DNA of 64,000 nt. It comes from JBBSAT01 sp044223665 (GTDB lineage: Bacteria > Myxococcota_A > Polyangia > Polyangiales > Sandaracinaceae). The notes beneath the pieces were generated by a model. The model had not been told where the DNA came from and did no database searches. It saw nothing but the letters and a program-made list of their open reading frames with translations. Where the stretch lies: NCBI GenBank assembly GCA_044223665.1, contig JBGALT010000001.1, positions 62,001 through 126,000 on the forward strand, written 5' to 3'. Below are positions 46,787-55,236 of the stretch, piece after piece. Numbering within the stretch: the first letter of the stretch is position 1; each line of letters opens with the position of its first letter. Position numbers and translations under genes: made by a program.

Positions 46787-48088
46787 ATGGTCACCTCGAG
46801 GATCCCCGGCTTCTACAAGATCCCGCTCGACGAGCGCCGACGCGTGGCGGCCGCTGCGCTCGGAGTGCCCGTCGCCGAGCTGGACGACGCGCTCGCGCTC
46901 GGCGGCATGTCGGCGCGCACCGCCGACAAGACGATCGAGAACGTCATCGGTACCTACGCGCTGCCCTTCGCGCTCGCGCTCAACGTGCAGATGAACGGGC
47001 GCGATCACCTCGTGCCGATGGTGGTCGAGGAGCCGAGCGTGGTGGCCGCCGCGAGCAATGCGGCGCGCATGATCCGCGCGGGGGGTGGGTTCGTCGCCGA
47101 GGCCGATCCACCTCTGATGATCGCGCAGATCCAGCTCGATCAGGTCGCCGATCCGGCGGGCGCGAAGGCGGCAGTGCTGGCGGCCGAGGCCGAGCTCTGT
47201 GAGCGGGCCGATCTGGCGGTGCCGAACCTCGTCGCCCGCGGCGGCGGCGCGCAGGGCGTCGAGGTGCGCGAGCTGGGGAGCGGATTCCTCGTCGTCCACG
47301 TGCTGGTGGACTGTCGCGACGCGATGGGCGCGAACCTCGTGAACTCCGTCGCCGAAGCGCTGGCCGAGCGCGTGCGCGAGCTGACGGGCGGGCGCGTCGG
47401 CCTGCGCATCCTCTCGAACCTCACCGACCGCCGCATGGTCCGCGTGCGCGCGTCGGTGCCCTTCGAGGCGCTCGCCGCCGAGGGCTTCGACGGCCACGAG
47501 GTCGCGGGCGGCATCGCGCGGGCGTCCCGCTTCGCCGAGCTCGATCCGTACCGCGCGGCCACCCACAACAAGGGGATCATGAACGGCGTCGATCCCGTGG
47601 TGATCGCCACCGGGAACGACTGGCGCGCGATCGAGGCCGGCGCGCACGCGTTCGCCGCGACGCGCGGCGCGAGTGGCGGCTACGGGCCACTCTGCGTCTG
47701 GGCCCTCGAGGGCGAGCACTGCATCGGCCGCATGGAGCTCCCGCTCGCGCTCGGCACGGTCGGCGGCACCCTGCGCGTGCACGACGGCGCGCAGCTCGCG
47801 CTGGAGATCGCGGGCGTCACCTCGGCGACCGAGCTGGCCATGCTCGCCGCTTGTGCCGGCGTCGCCTCGAACCTCGCGGCGCTCCGCGCGCTGGCGACGG
47901 TCGGCATCCAGAAGGGGCACATGGCGCTCCATGCGCGCAGCGTGGCGATCGCCGCGGGCGCCACCGGGGATCTCGTCGAGATCGTCGCGATGGAGATCCA
48001 CGAGGCGGGCTGCGTCACGGTCGAGGCCGCGCGCGCCGCGCTCTATGCGCGGGCCGGCGCGAGCTTGGTCGTCGCGGCCGCGGAGTAG
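46787..48088 (+). CDS. mvaA: Hydroxymethylglutaryl-CoA reductase, class II
   Basis: 433 residues from the ATG at 46787, similar in length to Pseudomonas mevalonii HMGR (428). Catalytic residues are recognisable: Glu82 in EEPSVVAAAS, Lys262 in HNKGIMNG, Asp278 in ATGNDWRA and His378 in KGHMALH. DCRDAMGANLVN contains the NAD(P)-binding DAMGAN box. It reduces HMG-CoA to mevalonate. With phosphomevalonate kinase next door it belongs to the mevalonate route to isoprenoids, which myxobacteria use in place of the MEP pathway. It converges with the porin gene across the palindrome-rich gap. Confidence 0.95.
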   Translation: MVTSRIPGFYKIPLDERRRVAAAALGVPVAELDDALALGGMSARTADKTIENVIGTYALPFALALNVQMNGRDHLVPMVVEEPSVVAAASNAARMIRAGGGFVAEADPPLMIAQIQLDQVADPAGAKAAVLAAEAELCERADLAVPNLVARGGGAQGVEVRELGSGFLVVHVLVDCRDAMGANLVNSVAEALAERVRELTGGRVGLRILSNLTDRRMVRVRASVPFEALAAEGFDGHEVAGGIARASRFAELDPYRAATHNKGIMNGVDPVVIATGNDWRAIEAGAHAFAATRGASGGYGPLCVWALEGEHCIGRMELPLALGTVGGTLRVHDGAQLALEIAGVTSATELAMLAACAGVASNLAALRALATVGIQKGHMALHARSVAIAAGATGDLVEIVAMEIHEAGCVTVEAARAALYARAGASLVVAAAE

Positions 48089-48127
48089 ACGGCGAGGCTC
48101 TCGCGCATCGTGGCCGCGCGCGGGCGT

Positions 48128-48161
48128 GGCGGAGCCGGGGTGAGCGACAGCCGGCTCCGCC
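48128..48161. repeat. Hairpin unit 1 of a near-identical pair
   Basis: Left arm 48128-48138 GGCGGAGCCGG, right arm 48151-48161 CCGGCTCCGCC, 12-base loop. The sequence from the left arm to the right arm is almost the same as in unit 2 at 48251. Confidence 0.6.
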
Positions 48162-48250
48162 GGTGTCGCGAGGGGGTGCGCGAGGCGATGAGTCGCGGCG
48201 ATGAGGACGGCACCGAGCACCACACGCCAGCTCGCGCGCGAGCGACGCGA

Positions 48251-48284
48251 GGCGGAGCCGGGGTGCGCGACAGCCGGCTCCGCC
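48251..48284. repeat. Hairpin unit 2 of a near-identical pair
   Basis: Arms 48251-48261 and 48274-48284 are identical to those of unit 1. The loop differs at one base (GTGCGCGACA against GTGAGCGACA). The units are 123 bp apart. Confidence 0.6.
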
Positions 48285-48448
48285 GGTGCCCTCAGTACCG
48301 CTCCCCGCAAGTTCGTGGGCAGGTCTGCCCACGAACAACGGCGGGGACCGGTACTCGCGGGGAGGGCCCACTGTGCGTGCGCATCAAGCTCCCCGCCTGA
48401 ACCGAGGAAGGGCCGCGGGCCCTCCTCGGACTCCCTCCCGCACGTCCA

Positions 48449-48495
48449 GCGCCCCGCAAGCTCGGTGTCAACCTGTCCCCGAACTTGCGGGGCGC
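48449..48495 (-). terminator. Long-arm hairpin after the porin gene
   Basis: Arms of 17 bp (48449-48465 and 48479-48495) with one mismatch: GCGCCCCGCAAGCTCGG against CCGAACTTGCGGGGCGC. It lies 32 bp past the stop of the minus-strand porin. No T-tract is obvious, so a hairpin-type terminator or mRNA end protector is inferred. Confidence 0.5.
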
Positions 48496-48526
48496 GCTGT
48501 ACTCGAGCGCGCCAGCGCCCTGAAGA

Positions 48527-49456
48527 TCAGTGGATGAAGTACCGGAAGGACAGCATCAGCCAGCTGCCTTCCTGGTTCACGAGCTGCTGCCGGTAGCTCA
48601 GCTCGATCGCGAAGCTCGCGTTCACGTAGCCGAGGCCCGCGGTGACGTAGTGGACGCCGCGACCGGTGTCGTACTGGTAGCCCGCGCGGATCGGGACTTC
48701 GCCCGTGAACAGCTCGAGGCCGAGACCGAAGAGCGCCTCGGGTCGGAGCGACGCGTCCGCGTAGTGGAACGTGGACAGGTCCGCCATGCCGTCGACGGCG
48801 ACGGTGAACATGTTGTCGATCGTGTACGAGAGGCCACCGCCCACCAGGCGCGGCACGAGCGGCGAGCCGAAGTCGATCAGGTTCTGCCCGACCGCGGCGA
48901 TGTGGAAGCCGGGCAGCGGCGTCACTCGGAGACCGGCGTCCATGGTGACGCCCTCGGCGTAGGGGCCGCGCGTGTCGTCGGGCGACTGGCCCTCGCGCGT
49001 GAAGCTCACGTAGCGACCGGCGACGCCGATCGAGAACGCATCGCCGATCGGCACGGCGAGGCCGATGCGCCCGTCCATGCCGGCGTGACCGTCGTGGCCG
49101 TTGCCGAGGATGTAGCGGTAGGAGACGCCCATCGCGACGGGCGAGGAGAAGCTGTCGACGAGCGAGCCGCCGAAGCTGAAGTTGGTGACCTGCGGCCGGT
49201 AACCGACCGCCGTCTCGATGTGATAGATGCGCGAGAGCGCGAGGTTGGCGGGGTTCATCTCGAGGGCCGACGTGGAGGCCGCCGAGGCACGCGAGCCCGA
49301 GCCCATCGCCATGCCGCGCGCCGTGTCGTAGTCCTCGGCGGGTGGCACCAGGCCTGCTGCCTGCGCGTGCGCAGCCGCCGGGAGGAGCCCGATCAGACAG
49401 AAGAGTGGCGCGAGCACGAGCTCCCACCCCCGACCCATGCCAGCGCGATCTCGCAT
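48527..49456 (-). CDS. FadL/OmpP1-like outer-membrane protein
   Basis: 309 residues from the ATG at 49456 (one at 49438 is also possible). The longer 49528 start adds an Arg-rich segment. The signal peptide ends in AAAHA|Q. The mature N-terminus has ARGMAMGSGSRASAASTSALEMNPANLALSRIYHIET, the NPAxL motif of the FadL/OmpP1 hydrophobic-transport family. Beta-strands continue to the C-terminal SWLMLSFRYFIH. A role in transport of hydrophobic compounds across the outer membrane is inferred. It stands alone, divergent from dnaA. Confidence 0.8.
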   Translation of the reverse strand: MRDRAGMGRGWELVLAPLFCLIGLLPAAAHAQAAGLVPPAEDYDTARGMAMGSGSRASAASTSALEMNPANLALSRIYHIETAVGYRPQVTNFSFGGSLVDSFSSPVAMGVSYRYILGNGHDGHAGMDGRIGLAVPIGDAFSIGVAGRYVSFTREGQSPDDTRGPYAEGVTMDAGLRVTPLPGFHIAAVGQNLIDFGSPLVPRLVGGGLSYTIDNMFTVAVDGMADLSTFHYADASLRPEALFGLGLELFTGEVPIRAGYQYDTGRGVHYVTAGLGYVNASFAIELSYRQQLVNQEGSWLMLSFRYFIH

Positions 49457-50087
49457 CGACTGCTCCCATGCCCGCGAGAGCCTCGCCCGGCTCTCGGCAC
49501 AGCCCCGACCTCTACCCTCGTCCTGCACGCGTGGCCAGAAAACCGCGGCGACCCCTTCCGTTCATCCCGCGTCGCGCGCGATCGCGATGCGGCGAGCGTG
49601 GTCTCCGATCGAGCTTCGACGGCGAGGACCGCGGGATCACACGCGTCGCGACCCGCGCGACCGTGCCGCGGCGCGGCGTGGCGCGACGGCGCGTCGATCA
49701 CGCGTGATCTCCGAGAGTTGCAGATTCGTGCCAATCGATCGGGCTGGTGGTCGCGCGCGAGCGCATCGATCGGCGAAAAGAAACTTCTGCGATCTTGGTC
49801 GGTTACAAACTTGATCCTCGTCTGCCGTAGACGGGTGCGCAGCACTTTGCTAGCGTCGCCTTCCTTTCACGACGCACCTCGGATGCGAGCGCGACGCGCC
49901 GCTCCGAGCCTCACCACGACGGCCCGATGGATGGGCTCGAAGCGGTGGGCGACCCGCAAGATGCCGTGGTCAGCGCGTGAGGACTGGTCAGCGCGTGAGG
50001 ACCAGAGAACGATCGAGGGAGCGACACGAGCTGTGGACAGCTTGTGGAGCATGGGCCTATCTGCGCGATTCGGCGAGGTTTTCGGGG
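49457..50087. promoter_or_regulatory. 631-bp region upstream of dnaA, candidate origin or dnaA control region
   Basis: No supported gene lies here. It contains a perfect 14-bp palindrome GATCACGCGTGATC (49696-49709), a comparatively AT-rich stretch near 49770-49815, an 18-bp direct repeat (49967-50001), and a DnaA-box-like TGTGGACAG at 50032-50040 (7 of 9 with the E. coli consensus, reverse orientation). No cluster of good DnaA boxes is visible, so an origin is only a possibility. Confidence 0.35.
49967..50002 (+). repeat. Tandem 18-bp direct repeat before dnaA
   Basis: TGGTCAGCGCGTGAGGA occurs at 49967-49983 and 49985-50001, one base apart, about 87 bp before the dnaA ATG. It may be a regulator-binding site or a slippage product. 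Confidence 0.6.
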
Positions 50088-51647
50088 ATGACGACGCTGT
50101 GGGAATCTGCGCTCTCTCACCTGCGGAACAAGGTGTCGGAGCACACGTACGAAGCGTGGCTCGCGCCGCTCGCGCTCGATGCGATCGACGGCTCGATCGT
50201 GCGCCTGCGTGCTCCGAGCCGCTTCTTCATCGACTGGATCACCCGCTCGTACATGGCCGACATCGTCGACGCGCTCCGACTCGCTTCGGGCGACGCCGCG
50301 ATGAGCGTCGAGTGGTCGCTCGACACGATGACGAGCCCGGGCAGCGTCGCAGCCCCTGACGAGCGTCCTTCGCGCCCGCCTCCCGCGGCCAGCCGTACGC
50401 TGACCGGAGCGAGCGCGCCGCGTCGCGCGTCGGTGCGCCCGCTGCGCGCACGCGTCAGCCCTCGCGCGATGGAGCTCCCGTTCGGGGCACCCTCGCCTTC
50501 GTCGAGCGAGGATCCGGCACCGCAGAGCCCGCCTCTGGCGAGCGAGCGCGACGGGCCGCGCGCCCCGAGCCCGATCGAGGTCGAGCCGCCGCGCATGCAC
50601 GGCATCCGCGACGACGGCCCCTACGGCCTGAACCCGCGCTACGAGTTCGACAACTTCGTCGTCGGCACCTCGAACCAGCTCGCGCACGCGGCCGCGCTCG
50701 CCGCCGCCACGAGCCCCGGTAAGAAGTACAACCCGCTCTTCATCTACTCGAAGGTGGGCCTCGGCAAGACGCATCTCGTCAACGCCGTCGGTCACCGCAT
50801 CCGCCAGGACAAGCCCGACGCGCGGATCCTCTTCCTGAGCGCCGAGCGCTTCACGAACGAGTTCATCTGGGCGCTGCAGAACAAGCGCATCGACGAGTTC
50901 CGCACCCGCTACCGCGTGAGCTGCGACGTGCTCGTCATCGACGACATCCAGTTCCTCGCCGGCCGCGAGCAGACGCAGGAAGAGTTCTTCCACACGTTCA
51001 ACGCGCTCTATCACGCCGACAAGCAGATCGTCGTGACGTCCGACATCAGCCCGCAGCAGATCGTGGAGATGCAGGAGCGCCTGATCTCGCGCTTCCAGTG
51101 GGGCCTCGTCGCCGACATCCAGGCGCCCGAGCTCGACACGCGCATCGCGATCCTCCAGAAGAAGGCGGTCCAGGAGAACATCGCGCTCGCCCCCGAGGTC
51201 GCGCTCTTCGTCGCGCAGATGGTGCAGAGCAACGTGCGCGAGCTCGAAGGGACGCTGCTGCGTCTCGTCGTGCGCGCCGAGCTCGAGAAGCGCCCCGTGG
51301 ATCTGGCGCTCGCGCAGGCGATGCTCGGGGCCGAGAAGCGCGCGCTCGCGGGCGACCGCCAGGTGAGCGTGGAGGACGTGCAGCGCGCCGCCGCCGAGTA
51401 CTTCGGCATCGGCCTGCGCGAGCTGCGGAGCGAGCGCCGGCACCGCGCGGTCGCGCTGCCGCGCATGGTCGCGATGTTCGTCGCGCGCGAGAAGCTCAAG
51501 CTGAGCTACCCCGACATCGGCATGCGCTTCGGCGGCAAGGACCACACGACGGTCATGAACGCGCACCGCCGCGTCTCGGCCATCGCCGAGGAAGACGAGA
51601 ACGTGAAGCGCGCGATCGACTGGATCGGCCGCAAGCTCGGGCTCTGA
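50088..51647 (+). CDS. dnaA: Chromosomal replication initiator DnaA
   Basis: 519 residues from the ATG at 50088. An in-frame GTG at 49977 would add an Arg-rich segment. Domain I is at the N-terminus (WESALSHLRNKVSEHTYEAWL). A long Pro/Ser/Arg-rich domain II (about 80-165) makes the protein longer than the usual 450-470 residues. The AAA+ domain has Walker A around Lys227 (VGLGKTHLVNAVGH) and Walker B VLVIDDIQFLAG. Domain IV carries the DnaA-box signature GGKDHTTVMNAHRRV. dnaN and recF are not next to it, unlike in many bacteria. It is followed by a toxin-antitoxin pair. Confidence 0.97.
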   Translation: MTTLWESALSHLRNKVSEHTYEAWLAPLALDAIDGSIVRLRAPSRFFIDWITRSYMADIVDALRLASGDAAMSVEWSLDTMTSPGSVAAPDERPSRPPPAASRTLTGASAPRRASVRPLRARVSPRAMELPFGAPSPSSSEDPAPQSPPLASERDGPRAPSPIEVEPPRMHGIRDDGPYGLNPRYEFDNFVVGTSNQLAHAAALAAATSPGKKYNPLFIYSKVGLGKTHLVNAVGHRIRQDKPDARILFLSAERFTNEFIWALQNKRIDEFRTRYRVSCDVLVIDDIQFLAGREQTQEEFFHTFNALYHADKQIVVTSDISPQQIVEMQERLISRFQWGLVADIQAPELDTRIAILQKKAVQENIALAPEVALFVAQMVQSNVRELEGTLLRLVVRAELEKRPVDLALAQAMLGAEKRALAGDRQVSVEDVQRAAAEYFGIGLRELRSERRHRAVALPRMVAMFVAREKLKLSYPDIGMRFGGKDHTTVMNAHRRVSAIAEEDENVKRAIDWIGRKLGL

Positions 51648-51653
51648 AAGCCT

Positions 51654-51669
51654 TGCCACGATCGTGGCA
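51654..51669. promoter_or_regulatory. Perfect 16-bp palindrome, putative antitoxin operator
   Basis: TGCCACGATCGTGGCA, 7 bp after the dnaA stop and 18 bp before the antitoxin ATG. Ribbon-helix-helix antitoxins normally autoregulate by binding such palindromes. Position and perfect symmetry make this a strong candidate. Confidence 0.6.
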
Positions 51670-51687
51670 GGCTCCTACGCTCGTCGT

Positions 51688-51981
51688 ATGAGCAGCAAGG
51701 GTCGACTGTCCGCGTCCGTGGACGCCGCGCTCTTGCGGGCGGCGAGCGCGTCGTCCGAGCACCAGGCGAAGAACCTCAGTCAGTGGGTGACCGAAGCGCT
51801 GCGGCTGAAGCTCGATCACGATCGCCGTCTCGAGGCGCTCTCCGACTTCGTCCACGCGTTCGAGGCCGAGCACGGGGAGATCACGACGTCCGAGATCGAG
51901 CAAGCCACCCGTGCCGTTCGGGCAAGGGCCGTTGCGGTCCGCGGTCGCGCCGCGCTCGGCCGACGAAAGCGTCGCGGATGA
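51688..51981 (+). CDS. Ribbon-helix-helix antitoxin-like protein
   Basis: 97 residues from the ATG at 51688 (the in-frame GTG-type start at 51664 overlaps the palindrome). The short N-terminal strand-helix-helix (RLSASVDAALLRAA...NLSQWVTEALRLKL) fits the ribbon-helix-helix DNA-binding fold, and the charged C-terminal part would wrap the toxin. Its last codon region overlaps the PIN gene by 4 nt (ATGA). It should repress its own operon and neutralise the PIN nuclease. Confidence 0.8.
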   Translation: MSSKGRLSASVDAALLRAASASSEHQAKNLSQWVTEALRLKLDHDRRLEALSDFVHAFEAEHGEITTSEIEQATRAVRARAVAVRGRAALGRRKRRG

Positions 51982-52355
51982 CCCTCGTGCTCGACGCCGG
52001 CGCACTGGTCGCGGTCGATCGCGGGCACCGCGAGACCAGCGCGCTGTTGAAGCGAGAGCTCCTCGCTCGTCGCCTCCCGCGGACGCACGGGGGGATCGTC
52101 GGGCAGGTGTGGCGAGGGAGCGCCAAACAGGCGTCCCTCGCGAGGCTCCTCTCCGCCCTCGACGTGCATCCGCTCGACGAAGATCTGGGGCGACGCGCGG
52201 GCGTCCTGCTCGCGATCACGAAGACACGCGACGTGGTCGACGCGGCGCTGGTGCTCTTGGCGCGCGACGGCGACACGATCCTGACGTCCGATCCGAAGGA
52301 CGTCGCGCTCCTCGCTGCGGCGGCCGATCTCCACGTCGACGTGGCACGGGTCTGA
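51978..52355 (+). CDS. PIN-domain ribonuclease toxin (VapC-like)
   Basis: 125 residues from the ATG at 51978. The PIN domain acidic residues are visible: Asp6 in VLDAGAL, Asp85 and Asp88 in TRDVVDAALVLLA, and Asp105 in ILTSDPKDVALLA. The usual Glu of the second acidic position (EVWR) is replaced by Gln43 in GQVWRG, which may weaken or alter activity. It would cleave tRNA or rRNA when not bound by the antitoxin. The operon is downstream of dnaA and convergent with the kelch lipoprotein. Confidence 0.82.
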   Translation: MTLVLDAGALVAVDRGHRETSALLKRELLARRLPRTHGGIVGQVWRGSAKQASLARLLSALDVHPLDEDLGRRAGVLLAITKTRDVVDAALVLLARDGDTILTSDPKDVALLAAAADLHVDVARV

Positions 52356-52358
52356 AGA

Positions 52359-53834
52359 TCAATCGGCGTCGATCGGCGCGAGCTCGGTCGGAAAGCAGAT
52401 CTCGATGCCGCCGAGGGCGTTGCCCGCGGCATCGGCGCCGCCAGCGACGAGGACGACGCCGCTGGCGATCTCGACGGCGCCCGGCCGATCGCGCGCGACC
52501 GCGAGGCGGCCGAAGCTCGTGACGCTCGCCATGCCGTCCTGCGCGATCTCGATGCGGTCGGCCGCCTGCGAGGGCATGCCCGAAGCGTCGACGCCGCCGA
52601 AGACGAGCGTCTCGTAGCCGCTCGCGCCGACGTCGTGCGCGACGGCGGCGAAGCCGCGCCGGAGCGTGGAGGGCCAGGTCTCGCCCGGCTGGGCCGTGCA
52701 GCCGTCCGTCGTGCACGCGCCGACCTCGAGCGTGGTGTCGAGGATCGCGCCCGTGCCGTCGGGATCGGCCGTGCCGAGCGCGACGAAGGCGTGCATGCGG
52801 GTGCGGTCGGTCGCGACGAGCGGGGCGTAGCGCGCGTCGGTCGGGCCGAACGTGGCCGAGGAGCTGCCCATCGGCGTCACGATCTCGAAGAGCGGCTCGC
52901 CCGCCGCCTGGCCGCCGACGACGAGCAGGCGCCCGCCGGCGATCAGCACGGCCGAGGGGCGACGGCGAGGGTGGACGAGGCGCCCGGGGGTCGGCTGGCT
53001 GCCGTTCGACGGAACCCAGGTGATCGTGTCCACGGCTGCCGTGCCGTCGAAGCCGCCGACGACCGCCATGCCGCTGCCGTCGAGGTCTACGACGGCCGAC
53101 GCATCGCCCGCGCCGGTGTGGACCGCGAGCGTGGAGAGCCGGTCGCCGGTCGCGCTCTGCGAGGTCTCGTAGATCCCGTCGAGCGTGTCGGAGACGAACG
53201 CGACGCGCGTCGCGTCGAGCACGATGGCGCCGCCGACGCCGATCCCCACCGTGAGCGGGTCGAACGCGCCGCCGACGCCCGCCGCCGTCGACGTGAGCTG
53301 CACCGGGTCGATCACCTGGATGCGCTGCTGCGGCGAGCCGCTCGAGCTGCGCCCGCCGAAGACGAGCACGTTTGCCCCCAACGCGACGAGCGCGGGCGCC
53401 ACGCGGGCCGGCGCGAGCGTCGGCGCGCTGAGCTCGACGCAGGTGCCGGGCGCGCCGACCACCACGTCGACGCTCGCGTAGCCGATCGGCACGAAGCGCG
53501 GCGTCGCGCCGAGCACACCGGAGACGCTGCCGCCCGTGCAGTCGGCCCGCACGTGGATGCGCGTGAGCGCGCCGTACGTCGGGATCGATACGGCGAGGTC
53601 GTCGATCGTCCCGCCGGTGATGGTCGCGTTCGAGGTGAGGACGTCGTCGTCGGCCTGCTGCACGTCGACGTGGAGCGCGCCGTTCGCGCAGAAGTCCGGA
53701 TCGAGGAAGGGGTTCGCCCCGCTGGGGCTCACCACGTGCACCACGAAGTCGGGACGCGTCGTCGACGTGCAGCCGGCGCCGAGCGCCGCGAGCGGGACGA
53801 GGAGTGGACAGAGCGCGCGGGCGGAGCGAAGCAC
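52359..53834 (-). CDS. Kelch-like beta-propeller lipoprotein
   Basis: 491 residues from a GTG at 53834, with lipobox LGAGC. About residues 30-135 form an N-terminal domain with Cys. The rest has repeated kelch-type blades: LVALGANVLVFGGRSSSG, ASAVVDLDGSGMAVVGGFDG, SAVLIAGGRLLVVGGQAAG, ETLVFGGVDASG and PGAVEIASGVVLVAGGADAAG. The double-Gly at the end of each strand is the kelch signature. Propeller proteins like this usually bind other proteins or carbohydrates at the cell surface. It is divergent from pabB. Confidence 0.85.
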   Translation of the reverse strand: MLRSARALCPLLVPLAALGAGCTSTTRPDFVVHVVSPSGANPFLDPDFCANGALHVDVQQADDDVLTSNATITGGTIDDLAVSIPTYGALTRIHVRADCTGGSVSGVLGATPRFVPIGYASVDVVVGAPGTCVELSAPTLAPARVAPALVALGANVLVFGGRSSSGSPQQRIQVIDPVQLTSTAAGVGGAFDPLTVGIGVGGAIVLDATRVAFVSDTLDGIYETSQSATGDRLSTLAVHTGAGDASAVVDLDGSGMAVVGGFDGTAAVDTITWVPSNGSQPTPGRLVHPRRRPSAVLIAGGRLLVVGGQAAGEPLFEIVTPMGSSSATFGPTDARYAPLVATDRTRMHAFVALGTADPDGTGAILDTTLEVGACTTDGCTAQPGETWPSTLRRGFAAVAHDVGASGYETLVFGGVDASGMPSQAADRIEIAQDGMASVTSFGRLAVARDRPGAVEIASGVVLVAGGADAAGNALGGIEICFPTELAPIDAD

Positions 53835-53841
53835 GCGCGCG

Positions 53842-53870
53842 CTTTACTGCGCGGGGCGTGGGCAGTAAAG
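53842..53870. promoter_or_regulatory. 9-bp inverted repeat between divergent genes
   Basis: CTTTACTGC (53842-53850) and GCAGTAAAG (53862-53870) with an 11-bp spacer, inside the 43-bp gap between the kelch lipoprotein and pabB. It stands out as AT-containing in GC-rich surroundings, so it may be an operator controlling either gene. Confidence 0.45.
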
Positions 53871-53877
53871 GCGCGCC

Positions 53878-55200
53878 GTGGCGTTCCGGCCGATCGCGAT
53901 CGACGTGGATGCGTTGCCCTCGCTGGTCGCGGGGCTCGCGCGTGCGCGCACCTGGCCCTCGATCGCCTGGCTGGACGGGGATGGCTCGTCGCCACTCGGC
54001 ACGCGCAGCTACGTCGGTGTCGGTACGACGCGCGCCTACCGAGAATGGGACGAGATCGCCGCCGCGCTCGACGCCCTCCCGCGCACGGCCTCCGCCTCGG
54101 AGCCCGCGCTCGCCTGCACGGCGCCGGCCGCGACGCTCGCCCTCTCGTACGATCTCGCCTGGTCGATGCCGATCGGCCTGCGCGCGCCGGAGCGGCTGGC
54201 GCGCGATCGCGCGAGCGGCGCCTGGCTGATGGCGCACGCCGCGACGCTGGCGATCGATCATGCGCGCGGCGAGGCCTTCCTCGTGGGCGAGGACGAGCCG
54301 ACGCTCGATCGGCTCGCCGCGGCGCTCCAGCCCGCGCCCCTCCCGGACGCCTCGCTCGGCCCGATCACCGCCGAGCCCGGCGCGCCGCACCTGGAGGCGA
54401 TCGAGCGCGCGCTCGAGGCCATCACGCGGGGCGATCTCTACCAGGTGAACCTCGCGCGCGCGCTCCGCGCCCACCTCGACGGCGAGCCGCTGGCCCTCGC
54501 GCTCGCGATGCGCCGTGCGAGCCCGGTGCCCCTCGGGCTCCATCTCGAGGGGCCGCCCGGGCAGGAGCGAGCGCTCGTGATGCGGACGATGGAGCGCTTT
54601 CTCGCCTTCGACTCGGCGACGCGTCGCCTCGAGACGCGCCCGATCAAGGGCACGCGGCCGCGCACGGAGGGTGAGGACGCGCGCGTGGAGGCCGACCTCC
54701 TCGCCGACGAGAAGGAGCGCGCCGAGCACGCGATGATCGTGGATCTGATGCGCAACGACCTCGGCCGCGTCGCGACCGCCGGCAGCGTCGTCGTGCGCGA
54801 GGCGATGCGCGTCGAGCCCTACGCCCGCCTCTCGCACCTCCTCTCCGTCGTCGAGGCGACCGCGCGGACGGACGTGACGCTCTCGGCGCTGCTCGAGGCC
54901 ACCTTCCCTCCCGGCAGCGTGACCGGCGCGCCCAAGCTCGCCGCGATCGAGCACATCGAGGCGCTCGAGCGCGAGGCGCGCGGCTTCTACACCGGCGCCG
55001 CGGGCGCGCTCGGGCGCGACGGATCGCTCTCGCTCGCCGTCGCCATCCGCACCGCCCAGATCGACCGCGACCTGGTCACCTACTTCGCCGGCGGCGGCAT
55101 CGTCGAGGCCAGCGATCCCGCGCGCGAGCTGGCCGAGACCGAGCTCAAGGCCCGCGTGCTGTCCGACGCGGCCGCGATCCTCGCCACGCGAAGCGTTTGA
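53878..55200 (+). CDS. pabB: Aminodeoxychorismate synthase component I
   Basis: 440 residues from a GTG at 53878. The chorismate-binding domain covers about residues 170-435. It has ITRGDLYQVNLAR, the PIKGTRPR motif whose Lys257 marks aminodeoxychorismate synthase rather than anthranilate synthase (which has PIAGT), the HAMIVDLMRNDLGR metal-binding region and GSVTGAPKLAAIE. It converts chorismate plus ammonia to aminodeoxychorismate for folate. The glutaminase partner (pabA) is not in the window. tRNA-Gln follows 36 bp downstream. Confidence 0.93.
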   Translation: MAFRPIAIDVDALPSLVAGLARARTWPSIAWLDGDGSSPLGTRSYVGVGTTRAYREWDEIAAALDALPRTASASEPALACTAPAATLALSYDLAWSMPIGLRAPERLARDRASGAWLMAHAATLAIDHARGEAFLVGEDEPTLDRLAAALQPAPLPDASLGPITAEPGAPHLEAIERALEAITRGDLYQVNLARALRAHLDGEPLALALAMRRASPVPLGLHLEGPPGQERALVMRTMERFLAFDSATRRLETRPIKGTRPRTEGEDARVEADLLADEKERAEHAMIVDLMRNDLGRVATAGSVVVREAMRVEPYARLSHLLSVVEATARTDVTLSALLEATFPPGSVTGAPKLAAIEHIEALEREARGFYTGAAGALGRDGSLSLAVAIRTAQIDRDLVTYFAGGGIVEASDPARELAETELKARVLSDAAAILATRSV

Positions 55201-55236
55201 AGCGGAACGAAGACCACGCTACATGCGGGGCCGCTC

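Larger units (their letters stand above)
48089..48526. other. Palindrome-rich 438-bp intergenic region between convergent genes
   Basis: This holds at least five strong inverted repeats. Two near-identical units (arms GGCGGAGCCGG/CCGGCTCCGCC) are at 48128-48161 and 48251-48284. A perfect 11-bp stem GTTCGTGGGCA/TGCCCACGAAC is at 48311-48336. A near-perfect CCGAGGA...CCTCGG hairpin is at 48403-48430. A 17-bp-arm hairpin is at 48449-48495. No convincing ORF was found. Termination of transcription from both sides is the simplest role. Confidence 0.65.

Noticed and set aside
48128..48336. CRISPR-like array of short repeats
   Set aside because: Only two near-identical units 123 bp apart, no regular spacers and no cas gene nearby.
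48110..48400. 96-codon frame in the palindrome-rich gap
   Set aside because: Its sequence is made of the inverted repeats and contains no protein signature.
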